From Steromphala cineraria (lineage: Eukaryota > Mollusca > Gastropoda > Trochida > Trochidae), in NCBI GenBank assembly GCA_916613615.1, contig OU744732.1:53917727-53981726 (forward strand): 64,000 nucleotides of DNA, read 5' to 3'. Of this stretch, positions 37,150-47,188 are shown in pieces (within the stretch, counting starts at the first letter, position 1; every line of letters begins with the position of its first letter). The notes beneath the pieces are model-generated. The model ran no database searches. It was not told the DNA's origin and worked only from the letters and a program-made list of their open reading frames with translations. Both the position numbers and the translations under genes were made by a program.

Positions 37150-37432
37150 AGAAGTTACCAGTCGAAGTAAACCTAGCCTCAATATTATCCGTTTCACTCC
37201 TAGAGTGAGTCTAAAAAGGTCTAATAGAGGGTCGCGTCAGCCCACGTATCGAATTGACCAATCAGAACTCAGCTTACCAAGCCACAATAGTCTGCCTTCG
37301 TACGTATAACGTTGGAAGGTCATAGGTCGCAGAAAGGTCGGCTGACGCGACCCTCTTCTAGATCTTTTTAGACTCAGTATAGGAGCGAAACGGATAATAT
37401 TGAGGCTAGGTTTACTTAGACTGAGAAGTTTC
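37150..37432. mobile_element. MITE family 2 copy with 9-bp TSD (8/9)
   Basis: Element 37159-37423 (265 bp), starting CAGTCGAAGTAAACCTAGCC and ending GGCTAGGTTTACTTAGACTG. The long TIRs continue through CAATATTATCCGTTTC and GAGGGTCGCGTCAGC; only the middle (GACCAATCAGAACTC) is unpaired. Flanks AGAAGTTAC (37150-37158) and AGAAGTTTC (37424-37432) differ at one base. Non-coding. It lies between the two copies of the dispersed repeat. Confidence 0.88.
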
Positions 37433-37979
37433 AAGATAGGATGTAATCTCGATGTGTAATATGATCTAAGATAAGTAAAAGCGGGTCTTCGTTCAGTCTG
37501 GATAATGTATCACTAATTTTAAAAGCGTTAATTTTAAAAAGCGTTTCCCAATTGTTCACAGTTACCGATGTTTTTAAGCTTCTCGAAGGTTTTTAATTAC
37601 TCGAATCCACCATCGGAAATATAAAAAGGTAAATCAAGATGGCATACATCTAATCTAAAAAAAATTTTTTTTGAAAGATATGTAAAGTAAACAGAAAATT
37701 ATTTGGATTCATTAAGGTCATGGTCAGATCGACAGTTGTTTTTTGGTATTAAATCTGTAGTTAGAATTTTTTTCATTGCTTACAGATTTGAAAATTTCGT
37801 AAAATTGCCTGATAGGTACTGAAGAGGACTTTGGAGAAAAACTTCACACAAAAAAGAAGCCGATATGCAGGCACAGTGCAAAACGGGAAGAGTTTGAAAG
37901 CGCCTTTTTTCGACAATGACGATATTATTTTGACGATGCATGAAAATTAAATTGCTGTTTTATCTATCGTTTACAAAGT

Positions 37980-38600
37980 TCAATAGTGCACTATGCAGTT
38001 GTGTACCTTTAGAGTGTTAACTTGCTTGTGTACTTAGTGCAGATATCATGTAATTTGGGTTTCATTTGGACGTAAATAAAATAAATCCAGGAGCACTGAC
38101 AAATTGATCACCAATGTGTTCATGTGTTAAATAACCATTCTTAACCCATATTTCGGGATCGTCTCGTCACTTATACCAATCGTTGATATTTGGCATGGTT
38201 AAATAGAGTGTTTGGGTCATATTTGTGAGATTCAGATTTTCTTAATTGAAAATATTTATTAAAGACGCTGTAAGATCAAAATGCACAAAATTACATTGCC
38301 TTAGTGCAAAGAAACAAATATGACTTATAACCAATATGCATCAGTTATGAAGGATTTTGAAGGGCAAATTAAAAATTAGTGTTTTCCAGTTTTTTACCGC
38401 TGGTCACTTCAAGGTCCCGTCCAACTTGTCACGGTTATCTGTTAGGTATGACAAACGAATATGTTAACGCAAACTTAATATTAACTTACGTTCTTGATAA
38501 AATTTCAACATTATCCATTTCGGTTTCGCAATACTAGAATGCCTCGAAAACATTCCAAATTAAATGATATTTGCACCAGTATACTAAGGTTAACAAACAA
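37980..38600 (+). repeat. Duplicated dispersed repeat, copy 2
   Basis: Diverged homologue of 36280-37065. The fragment 38840-38900 matches the left edge of copy 1 again, so at least three incomplete units lie in this block. A further fragment is at 61020-61095. No open frame is conserved between copies. Confidence 0.6.
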
Positions 38601-39279
38601 ACTTCAGGTACGCAGCTCAATTAGAAACAATTAAACTCTTCAGAATCTAATATCTGAAATCTGAAATGAGACACTTTCGAACGTGGAAACATCTTTCGTT
38701 AATAGAACAATAAAGATAGAATTGAAGCTATTCAAAATTAATTTTAATAACATGAAACGTTTAAGAGGGAAAGTGATCTTGATACCTTGTAGTCTTTTTT
38801 TATTTGATATGATTAAAAACAAGACTGCGTGAGATCAAACATTCGGAAATGAAAACTATTCAAAATCAGATATTTACTCACAGTATGGAAAGTTTAAGAA
38901 GTCTCTGAGGATGCATCAAAATCAAATAAAATGAAGATGAAAAACCTCTGTCATCTTGTAATCTCAAGTGATTGATTAAAAAGCGTCTTCATTTTTAAAA
39001 TTTTATTTCAGCAATACATATTAGGTACCAATCACACAATATGTTTACATAAACAATAAAAGACAAGATAACTATAATTTTAAGAAGTATTATGAGACTA
39101 GAGAGACTAGTATTTGGTAGGTTCGTGACCTTTTTAGTTTAAGTTCGAAACTATTTCTTTGAAGATGAGGATAATAGCATTTGGTACATCATTATTCCTT
39201 TTTAGGTAGCCAATGAGAATATTTTACAATTCTGACTTTTTTGTACGATCGGTAAAGCTGCAACCTGTTACACAACATT
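38601..39279. other. Unique sequence plus a repeat edge
   Basis: Apart from the 38840-38900 match to 36280-36350, no features were recognised. A 60-codon minus-strand frame at 38640-38822 has no motif. Confidence 0.4.
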
Positions 39280-39561
39280 GTTAAGCTGCAGTCTAAGTAA
39301 ACCTAGCCTCAATATTATTCGTTTCACTCCTATACTGAGTCTAGAAAGGCCTAGTAGAGGGTCGCTTCAGCTCACGTATCGAATTGACCAATCAGAACTC
39401 GTCTACCAAGCCACAATAGTCTGCCTTCGCACATTTAACGTTGGATGGCCATAGGTCACAGAAAGGTCTGCTGACGCGACCCTCTACTAGGCCTTTCTAG
39501 ACACATTATAGGAGTGAAACGGATAACATTGAGGCTAGGTTTACTTAAACTGGTTAAGCTG
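39280..39561. mobile_element. MITE family 2 copy with perfect 9-bp TSD
   Basis: Element 39289-39552 (264 bp), starting CAGTCTAAGTAAACCTAGCC and ending GGCTAGGTTTACTTAAACTG, with the full TIR sequence of the family. Flanks GTTAAGCTG at 39280-39288 and at 39553-39561 are identical. Confidence 0.92.
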
Positions 39562-39739
39562 TAAATTCATGAGCATGAAGTTGATTTTGAGTATAATGTG
39601 TTGTCATGAAGATATTAGTGTACAATATCCGTTTTATACAGTGATTCATTCGGTTATTCGAAACTCTGCTCGTCTATAAAGTCTATTTATATGTTGTTTA
39701 ACTCAGAGACGGAAATATCTAACCAGCGGAGACAGGAGT

Positions 39740-41675
39740 TCATTACTGTCTGGCTCAAGATGAATTGGATATCCTCAGACTGATACTGTTCTGGACGTTG
39801 CTGAAACATAGACCACAGACAAACTCGAACATCCTCGGATTAGGACTGATGTTGTGTACGTCGTTGGAACAAGACAAACCACAGACAAACGCGAACATTC
39901 TAAGATTGATTCTTTACATTGAAGACTGATGTTGACGTCGCTGAAACAAGGGGATCATCGTCATGATCAAATTTATCTAATGTTGTTGACTGCTGAAAAA
40001 AATGAAAAAAAGTGATAGACCACAGGATCTCTTTAACATCCTCGGATTAAAGTAAAGCTGCTGACGTCGCTTAAACAAGTTATAGACTATAGACAGAGTC
40101 GAACATCATAACATACAATGTAAGGACTAAAGTTGTTGACGTCACTGAAACTTTCTTAGATCATACATTAACTCCTCCAATAAAGACTGGTATTATTGAC
40201 GTCGCTGAAAAAGGTGATAGACTACAGACAAACTTAATTTTCCTCGAATTTAGACTGATGTTGCGTACGTCGCTGAAATAAGTGATAGACCACAGGCACT
40301 CTTTAACATCCTCAGATTCCAAAAGATGTTGTTGACGTCACTGAAACTTCCTCAGACCGCAGACAAACTCGAACATACTCAAATTAAGACTGATGTTGTT
40401 GACTTCGCTGAACGACTGATTGACCACAGACAAAGTCGAACATCTTTAGATTAAGACTGATATTATTGACGTCGCTGAAACAAGTGATAGGCCAGAGACA
40501 AAGTCGAACATATTCAGATTAAGACTGATGTTCTTAAAGTCGCGGAAACAAGTGATAGGCCAGATCGAGGCACTCTTTAACATCCTCAGACTAGGAAAGA
40601 TGTTGTTGACGTCGTTGAAACAACTCGTAGACCACAGACAAACTATAACATCCTCAGATTAGGAAAGATGTTGTTGACGGTGCTGAAACAAGTGATAGAC
40701 CCCAGACAGACTCGAACATCTTCAGATGAAGACTGATGTTCTTGGCGTCGTTGAAACAAGTGATAGACCACAGATAAACTCGAACGTCCTAAGATAAAGA
40801 CTGATGTTGATGTCGCTGAAACAAGTGATACTCTACAGACAGAGTTAAACATTTTCAGACAAGGACTAAAGTTGTTGACCTCACTGAAACTTTCATAGAC
40901 CCCAGACAGACACGAACATCCTCTGATTAAGACTGATGTACTTGACGTCGCTGAAACAAGTGATAGACCACAGACAAAGTCGAATATCTTCTGATTAAAG
41001 TAAAGTTGTAGATGTCGCTGAAACAAGTGATAGACTCCAGACAGAGGTGAAAATTTTCAGACAAGGACTCAAGTTGTTGACCTCACTGAAACTTTCATAG
41101 ACCCCAGACAGACTCGAACATCTACAGATGAAGACTGATGTTCTTGGCGTCGTTGAAACAAGTGATAGACCACAGATAAACTCGAACGTCCTAAGATAAA
41201 GACTGATGTTGATGTCGCTGAAACAAGTGATAGACTCCAGACAGAGGTGAACATTTTCAGACAAGGACTGAAGTTGTTGACCTCACTGAAACTTTCATAG
41301 ACCCCAGACAGACTCGAACATCTTCAGATGAAGACTAATGTTCTTGGCGTCGTTGAAACAAGTGATAGACCACAGATAAACTCGAACGTCCTAAGATAAA
41401 GACTGATGTTGATGTCGCTGAAACAAGTGATAGTCTACAGACAGAGGTGAACATTTTCAGACAAGGACTAAAGTTGTTGACCTCACTGAAACTTTCATGG
41501 ACCCCAAACATCCTCTGATTAAGACTGATGTTCTTGACGTCGCTGAAACAAGTGATAGACCACAGACAAAGTCGAATATCTTCTGATTAAAGTAAAGTTG
41601 TGGATGTCGCTGAAACAAGTGATAGTCTACAGACAGAGTCGAACATCTTCAGATAAGGACCAAAGTTGTTGACGT
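39740..41675 (+). repeat. 68-bp satellite with GACGTC core
   Basis: The unit runs roughly GACGTCGCTGAAACAAGTGA, TAGACCACAGACAAACTCGA, ACATCCTCAGATTAAGACTG, ATGTTGTT (about 68 bp), with roughly 28 diverged copies, some shortened. Many copies keep TTGACGTC and several have a full TTGACGTCA. The minus-strand open frames here (up to 127 codons) are repeat translations (..VYHLFQRRQEHQSSS..). A related single unit with its left flank lies at 54020-54160. Confidence 0.9.
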
Positions 41676-41751
41676 TTGTTTGCTTTTAAATCCATTACTT
41701 AGTTAAGTTTTCGCTGTCGATATCATCAATCTTGACTTAAACTATTTTGGA

Positions 41752-41785
41752 ATCCATTTGGTATCGTTTCATATGCCCCTGAGTG
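41752..41785 (+). mobile_element. Solo end of the Tc1/mariner-like element
   Basis: GGTATCGTTTCATATGCCCC followed by TGAGTG matches the right terminus of the element at 47652-48226. No matching left end was seen, so this is a relic. Confidence 0.6.
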
Positions 41786-42600
41786 CACATGTTAGATTGG
41801 ATTAAAGGAAAAATATGCTTAATATAAATGACATTCAATTTGGAATCGTGAAGAATAACTAACTTTAAAAAATCTATATCACTCGTGTTGAATCATTCAT
41901 GGCGTATCAAAGATTATATTAAGTTTAATAACTTTGTGAGATTTGCGATTTGTCAACAAAACATAATTGACGCAAATATCACATATAAAAATAGGGTTTA
42001 TTGTTCATTCAGTTTTTAAAATCTCTGAATAGCACTTAGGTTATTGAAACATAATACATATAATACTTGCACAACTTTTATATGTACATCATTCTTGTCA
42101 TATCGTGAATATAATACTTCTTATATCTGAATTATTAAGACCAAACGCACCCAAAGGGTATCATTTATTCTGCAACAAATCTATATTTATTATCTTATTT
42201 TGATAATTCAAATTCTTTACATGTTTAACATATGTTATTAGAATCAGCATTAATTCTACAATTAGTTTTTATAGGTTTTACTAAAATTATGATTTCTTGA
42301 TCAATTTACATAATAACTGTAATGATTTGAATTAATGATATTACATATTCCATTTATCAAATTGACAATTTACTCAACGACTCATTATTTCGATACACTG
42401 AAGCCTTTAAAGTTGGTACATTTCTTACACCTGATTTTTAAAGATAAGTTGAAATACTAAATAAAAATACTTTTGGATTTCTTGTTTCTTTTACAAACGC
42501 ACAGTTTGTGTGGAAAATATGTTCCCCGGTTAAAACAATAAAAGCAATCGTTAAATCGTTTTATGTTATAATTAACATATAACGAGCATGCATAAGACAT
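41786..42600. other. Unique AT-rich sequence, nothing recognised
   Basis: Strongly AT-rich, with no open frame worth noting, no tRNA and no repeat shared with other parts of the window. Confidence 0.5.
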
Positions 42601-42610
42601 AGAAAATACC

Positions 42611-42730
42611 AGGGCCTCCTTTCACAAAGCAACCTTTACTAAGGTTGGCCTTAACTCCCATTCTTTAACATTGCACTAAGGCTACCTTAAGGACTTACGA
42701 TCACCTTAGGGTTTAGTGAAAGGAGACCCT
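42611..42730. mobile_element. 120-bp MITE (AGGGCCTCCTTTCAC ends)
   Basis: The left end AGGGCCTCCTTTCAC pairs with the right end GTGAAAGGAGACCCT. The interior has inner palindromic pieces (ACTAAGGTTGGCCTTA, CTAAGGCTACCTTAAGG). The sequence resembles small GGGCTCCTTTCACAAAGC-type MITEs widespread in marine invertebrates (recall). No clear target duplication. Confidence 0.7.
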
Positions 42731-42752
42731 GAAGACCATTTTCTCTGTTAGG

Positions 42753-42915
42753 GTTAAAACACGAGAACGAGGTTATGCTTGGGATTTCAAAACCTGAGGA
42801 TAGAAAGCTGAGCGGAAAGTAAGACCGAAAGCGAAGCTTGAGGTCTTACTTCCCGCGAGGCTTTCTTTCCGAAGGTTTTGAAAACCCAAGCATAACCGAG
42901 TTCGAGTGTTTTAAC
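42753..42915. mobile_element. 163-bp near-perfect hairpin element
   Basis: GTTAAAACACGAGAACGAGG pairs with the right arm ending CGAGTGTTTTAAC; pairing continues through GTTATGCTTGGG/CCCAAGCATAAC, TTTCAAAACCT/AGGTTTTGAAA and AGTAAGACC/GGTCTTACT. Almost the entire element is stem. No matching flanking duplication was seen. Foldback MITE, family unknown. Confidence 0.75.
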
Positions 42916-43439
42916 TAACTTAGATGCCGTTATTAACAACCCGTAATCATTTGTCCATATTGTAGTATTTGTAATCTTATTTTCAGACTGATCATAAAAA
43001 TTGAGAAAAAAACAACAAATATCAAGGATTCATGTTCGTCGGTTAATTTTAACATTTATTTTTGGATTACATTACTTTATACTGTCGCTTCAATTCTGAA
43101 TATAAAAGATTAAAATGAATTTCCTTAAAAAAAAGCATTGTGTTCAGACGACTTTTTGATATTGACATAGCACATAATGCACGTGCAAAGCATTCTTCGA
43201 GGTGTAAGGTTTTACAAATGACAATCGACAAGTCACGTGGTTGACATCGTATTTGGATCCTTTAAATTTATCACAAATGAAAAGGTGTAACACTGTTAAT
43301 ATCCATTTTGAATGTTTGTATGCATTTAAAATTGGAATTAAAGTGCAATTGGATTTCCTAATGCTTTAGGGCCGATTTTTTGTACCGAAATCTGATCTTC
43401 AATCAATAGATTGTTTAACATAACCTTCACTTCTAACTG

Positions 43440-43510
43440 ACCCGTTAGAGTAGTGGTTATAGTGCTAGCTTACGGTTCAGAGGGTTGAGGGTTCGAATCC
43501 CGCACATCGG
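43440..43510 (+). pseudogene. tRNA-like unit (B-box GGTTCGAATCC)
   Basis: An A-box-like TAGAGTAGTGGTTATAG is followed at tRNA spacing by the perfect B-box GGGTTCGAATCCC. The anticodon region does not form a proper five-pair stem. It is a tRNA-derived, SINE-type promoter unit and not a functional tRNA. Confidence 0.55.
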
Positions 43511-43549
43511 AAGCATTGTAAGTTTTTTCAAGATAATGTGGACTTAGGG

Positions 43550-43671
43550 GTTAGGTTACACATAGGAATATAAAACCATTTGACTTTGAAATATAAAAAC
43601 CTTCCAACCCCCGAGTAGGTGTTACATATGAATATAAAAACCTTCCAACCCCCCGAGTAGGTGTTACATGT
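43550..43671 (+). repeat. 41-bp tandem duplicate
   Basis: AATATAAAAACCTTCCAACC followed by CCCGAGTAGGTGTTACATATG occurs at 43590 and 43631, with a decayed start near 43567. It adjoins the hairpin element at 43676. Confidence 0.75.
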
Positions 43672-43675
43672 TATG

Positions 43676-43815
43676 GATAACACATGCATACGAGGGTGTT
43701 ATAGCAAACAGAGGCCTTTGCCCTAGGGACGACCCGAGTGCGCGTCAGCGCACGAGGGTCGTCCCGTAGGCAAAGGCCTATGTTTGCTATAACACCCGAG
43801 GATGTGTGTGTTATC
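43676..43815. mobile_element. 140-bp near-perfect hairpin element
   Basis: The two halves pair over most of their length: GATAACACATGCAT with the end GATGTGTGTGTTATC, GGGTGTTATAGCAAACA with TGTTTGCTATAACACCC, AGGCCTTTGCC with GGCAAAGGCCT, and GGGACGACCC with GGGTCGTCCC; the loop is near GTGCGCGTCAGCGCAC. It is much GC-richer than its surroundings. No clear flanking duplication. A recent foldback element is the simplest reading. Confidence 0.75.
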
Positions 43816-43935
43816 TATCTTATATACCGAAATAATCACTTATTTAACTTAAAAACGAAAAAAATCAACAAATTAATTTCATTAAATTTGAGGAGAGCAG
43901 AATTGACTTCAATAGTCAATAACCTTTTACTAACC

Positions 43936-44003
43936 AATCCCCTGTGGCCTAGTGGTACAGTCTTGGACTACAGCTTGAAAGGTTGAGGGTTCGAATCCCT
44001 AAT
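43936..44003 (+). pseudogene. tRNA-like unit 1 of tandem array
   Basis: A-box region GTGGCCTAGTGGTACAG and B-box GGGTTCGAATCCC at normal tRNA distance. The part between them (TCTTGGACTACAGCTTGAA) cannot form a standard anticodon arm. It sits in a tandem unit of about 260 bp whose common left landmark GAGGAGAGCAGAAT is near 43891. Confidence 0.6.
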
Positions 44004-44190
44004 GTTCAATTTTTTTACATTTTACATTTAGAAATTTTTCTTGAATGCTATAGCTAGAGGATGAGGTTGTTGCATATTTCATATATCGAAAATAAAATCA
44101 CATTTCTAACATTTAAGGTGAACAGTGAAAATAAACTTTTAAAGTTTGAGGAGAGCAGAATAGATATCAACAGTCAATCCCTTCACACTT

Positions 44191-44262
44191 ACCAATCCTT
44201 TGTGGTCTAGTGGTATAATCTTGGACTACGAAGTGAGTGTCTCTGTGTTCGAATCCCACATT
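44191..44262 (+). pseudogene. tRNA-like unit 2 of tandem array
   Basis: ACCAATCCTTTGTGGTCTAG and TGGTATAATCTTGGACTACG lead to a B-box TGTTCGAATCCCA. Left landmark GAGGAGAGCAGAAT is near 44148, about 257 bp after that of unit 1. It does not form a full cloverleaf. Confidence 0.6.
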
Positions 44263-44454
44263 TTCTGCCACGAAATGTTTTATCTTGGACATTTTGCCAG
44301 AACGCTATAGCATAAGCATATTAAGGGCGTTATTAATTTTTGTTACAGAGATACACCACATCTCTGACGTATAAAGTGTACAGTAGAGCGCAATTTAATA
44401 TCATCAAGTTCTAGGAGAGCAGCAAAGACCTCACAAAACAATTCCTTCATATTC

Positions 44455-44530
44455 ACCAATCCTTTGTGGTCTAATGGTATAAGTCTTGGGCTACAGAGCG
44501 AAGGGTTGTGGGTTCGAATCCCGCGGTTTC
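44455..44530 (+). pseudogene. tRNA-like unit 3 of tandem array
   Basis: ACCAATCCTTTGTGGTCTAA, then TGGGCTACAGAGCGAAGGG and the perfect B-box GGGTTCGAATCCCGC. CTACAGAGCGAAGG before the B-box is typical of tRNA-derived SINE heads. The reverse frame (44343-44603) reads RGIRTHNPSLCS, the familiar false peptide of such heads. Left landmark AGGAGAGCAGC is near 44413. Confidence 0.65.
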
Positions 44531-44591
44531 GCTTCTGATAATTTTTGAGATCGATTACCTTACCGGTCTTTGAAATTATAAGGTGCGAAAT

Positions 44592-44725
44592 GGAGGGCCT
44601 CATAATAAATAATAACCTCCTTGGATGTTATTATTTCGTATAAGGCCCTCCCAGCAGGGTATTATACAGTGCAAGGCCCTCCCGGCGGGGTGTTATACAG
44701 TCTAAGGCCCTCTCAATTCCATTCC
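44592..44725 (+). repeat. Hairpin followed by GGCCCTCCC direct repeats
   Basis: GGAGGGCCT (44592) pairs with AGGCCCTCC (44643), enclosing ATAATAAATAATAACC and GTTATTATTTCGTAT, which also pair. AAGGCCCTCCCRGCRGGGTR then recurs at about 44642, 44672 and, shortened, 44702, each copy followed by TTATACAGT. A small palindromic element that then expanded in tandem. Confidence 0.6.
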
Positions 44726-44932
44726 GACGGATGTTCTCCCGAACAAAAACTCGCTTCAAATAGTGTTAAATGGGCCTTGAGGTATATAAGTGAATATAAT
44801 GCCCTGACTTCCCAATGTAAACCCTCCTTAGAGGTTATTACGGGAATACAAGAGACCTCCAAAACAATAGACGAAATCCCCGATAGGTTTCTAACTCTCG
44901 AGCAAACACCTTGATAGTTGCTGAACTACTTT

Positions 44933-45055
44933 ACACATTTTGCACTTAGTGAACCCATGCTTCATATACTGGAGAAGTCATAGAGTGCAAATCATCATAT
45001 GGTTCCAATAAGTTGCTCGTTGTGTCTTAAGTAAGCTTACACCATATGTCATTTT
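44933..45055 (+). repeat. Two-hairpin dispersed repeat, copy 2
   Basis: Same layout as 34568-34692. Stem 1 is 44940-44952 with 44978-44990; its outer seven pairs are intact and the inner part is kept partly by G-T pairs. Stem 2 is 44996-45004 with 45040-45048. A further tail-like fragment, AAGCTTTCACCAGATGTCAT, lies at about 45302-45321. Confidence 0.65.
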
Positions 45056-45551
45056 CACCGCTTAATAATTTTGACTGATCGGAAGGTTTCTTTCAATTTC
45101 TTCGTAAAAAGTGTTTTCATTATTCACGCTTACACATCCATTAATAATGTATACATAAAGTTTGAATACTTGGTACCAATGTTTAATATTTTTTACAGTA
45201 CAAAGATGATACAAGCTTAAGCTATATTTTCCAATGTCAGAATGTTCCTATACAATGTTCAAATCCTTATATGCTTCCATTACAAACAGCTTGTCAAAGC
45301 AAGCTTTCACCAGATGTCATATTCAGGACAAATAGTATGAACATATTGTAGGCGTTTTTCATTATTTGATAAACAATGAGTTAGCGAAACAGAAAATACA
45401 GATTCTAATGAATCAAAGAGTAAACATTCAACTTGAAGGGCAGATTTATCTACGTGTATGTATGGTAAAACTTGAACATTGGAACAATACTTTCACTGAT
45501 TTTGGCTTTCAAGTTGAGACCTGATGTCTAAAAATAAATTGCTTGAGGGCA
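45056..45551. other. Spacer with a fragment of the two-hairpin repeat
   Basis: Unique AT-rich DNA except for GCAAGCTTTCACCAGATGTC near 45300, similar to the 3' end of the two-hairpin repeat. No gene. Confidence 0.4.
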
Positions 45552-46247
45552 GGTGTCGGACATTCTCTCCCCACAGAGGCAGATCAAGTCATGAAATGTT
45601 GATACAGCCTCTGTTCTATTACGCCGACTTTGTGGGATAGAATCGGAGATGTCTGATTGGAGGCAATCAAAGTTTATTGTGCAATAAGCGACGCTGTTCT
45701 AAAATCATCATTTTGGCTACTGAATCGTGGCAGGGCCTTGTGATATGAACCACACTTTCCATGCGAGAAGCGTTGTCATTTGCTGAAGAAATACAAATGG
45801 AATTTTGGCCGCTAGGGGAAACTGCCGGAACCCACTGATTTCGGCGTAATAGAACAGAGGCTGTATCAGCATTTCATGACTTGATCTGCCTCTGTGGCAT
45901 TCTCTCCCCACAGAGGCAGATCAAGTCATGTTATATTACGCCGAGTTTATGGGATATAAATTGAGATGCCTGATTGGAGGCAATCAAAATTAGTTGTGCA
46001 ATCAGCGACGCTGTTTTAAATCATCATTTTGGCTACAGAAACAAGGCAAAGGCAATGTGATATGAACCACCCTTTCCATGCGAGAAGCGTTGTTATTTGA
46101 TAAAGAAATTCAAATGTATTGTGATGAAAGTTTTTTCCGCTAGGGGAAACTGCCGGAACCCACTGATTTCGGCGTAATAGAACAGAGGCTAAATCAACAT
46201 GACTTGATATGCCTCTCTTGGGAGAGAATGGTTCTGTGGGTGTCGGA
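45552..46247 (+). mobile_element. Two head-to-tail MITE family 1 copies within one TSD
   Basis: Copy a is 45561-45897 and copy b is 45898-46230. Copy a lacks its last bases (it ends CTGTGG where GGAGAGAATG would follow) and joins directly to the CATTCTC start of copy b with no duplication between. The pair is bracketed by GGTGTCGGA at 45552-45560 and GGTGTCGGA at 46239-46247; eight extra bases, GTTCTGTG, separate copy b from the right repeat. Both interiors have the ATCATCATTTTGGCTA and GATATGAACCAC core. Confidence 0.88.
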
Positions 46248-46824
46248 GTGTTTTCAATGATCACGCCTTGATGTCAGCGCATTCCAAGCTTAACAAACGT
46301 CATCAATAATATAACACACACAGGCTTATCAGCAAAATAATTCACATCTTGCTTTGTTATTTTGGGCAAAAACCGATGCATTCAACTGAAGAACTCATAA
46401 ACACTTTAAGGTGATACGTAATGGGGTTATTTACTTCAGAAATCTATTCGATGATTATTTATTTATAATCTTTTTAAATGACACCCACACGTAAAGCAAT
46501 CACTCTCATTCTGCAAGGAATCAAACTTGAAAGAAAAGGACAATGAATGATAAAGGTATTTTCCGGCCACTAAATGTCATCGAATTGTGAGAAAATGTCA
46601 GAAATTAAGTGAAAGGTTATAATTCTGTTATATTTATTATTTTCATATTATTTATACATCATCAATATTATTTTAAAAAGTTACTTTTTGTATTCCCACA
46701 TAAAATATTCTATGCTTAATCGTTACTTTTCGCCAAGCAAAATTTTTGAATATCGGATCTGGTGCAATTTGTCCTTATCAAAATGATTTTACTGCGCATG
46801 CTTCATTTTAGAAAGCGCTTTACT
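46248..46824. other. Unique sequence, nothing recognised
   Basis: AT-rich spacer, no gene, tRNA or shared repeat detected. Confidence 0.45.
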
Positions 46825-47188
46825 TTAAAGGGACAGTAGCACGTTTTAAGGGGGCATATGAGGTGATCTCAGGAACATGAAAATTAAAGGTTCCAATTGA
46901 AAGACGATGTATTTAAACTAAATGAAGCAGTAATAATTCAAATATATAACGTAAAGTTTAGCCATGCGACTCCTTTTTCTTACACAAAATGAATTAAAGG
47001 TGTTCACACAAAATGGCCGCCAATGGATTTTATGTGAGTCTTCATACTTTTTCCTCTGACAATAGATGATTGGCTTGTGTAATGAGATTTTTGACACTGT
47101 CAAAATAATACATTTTGCCTTAACTTTCAATTATCAGTGAAATATTTAGAATATAAAATTATCAAAAAACGTGCTACTGCCCCTTTAA
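46825..47188 (+). mobile_element. TTAA-flanked MITE, second full copy
   Basis: TTAA at 46825-46828 and 47185-47188 bracket AGGGACAGTAGCACG and ACGTGCTACTGCCCCT. The interior matches 9355-9710 along its whole length (AATGGCCGCCAATGGATTTT, TTTTTGACACTGTCAAAATA). Non-coding. Confidence 0.85.

Noticed and set aside
39740..41675. Possible hammerhead ribozyme in the 68-bp unit, which reads CTGATGTTGTTGACGTCGCT followed by GAAAC
   Set aside because: The core needs CTGANGA before stem II and here the last base is T; no stem II separates the two boxes, and stems I and III are not evident.
44343..44603. Minus-strand 86-codon frame as a gene
   Set aside because: It is the reverse translation of a tRNA-like SINE head (RGIRTHNPSLCS), a common false prediction.
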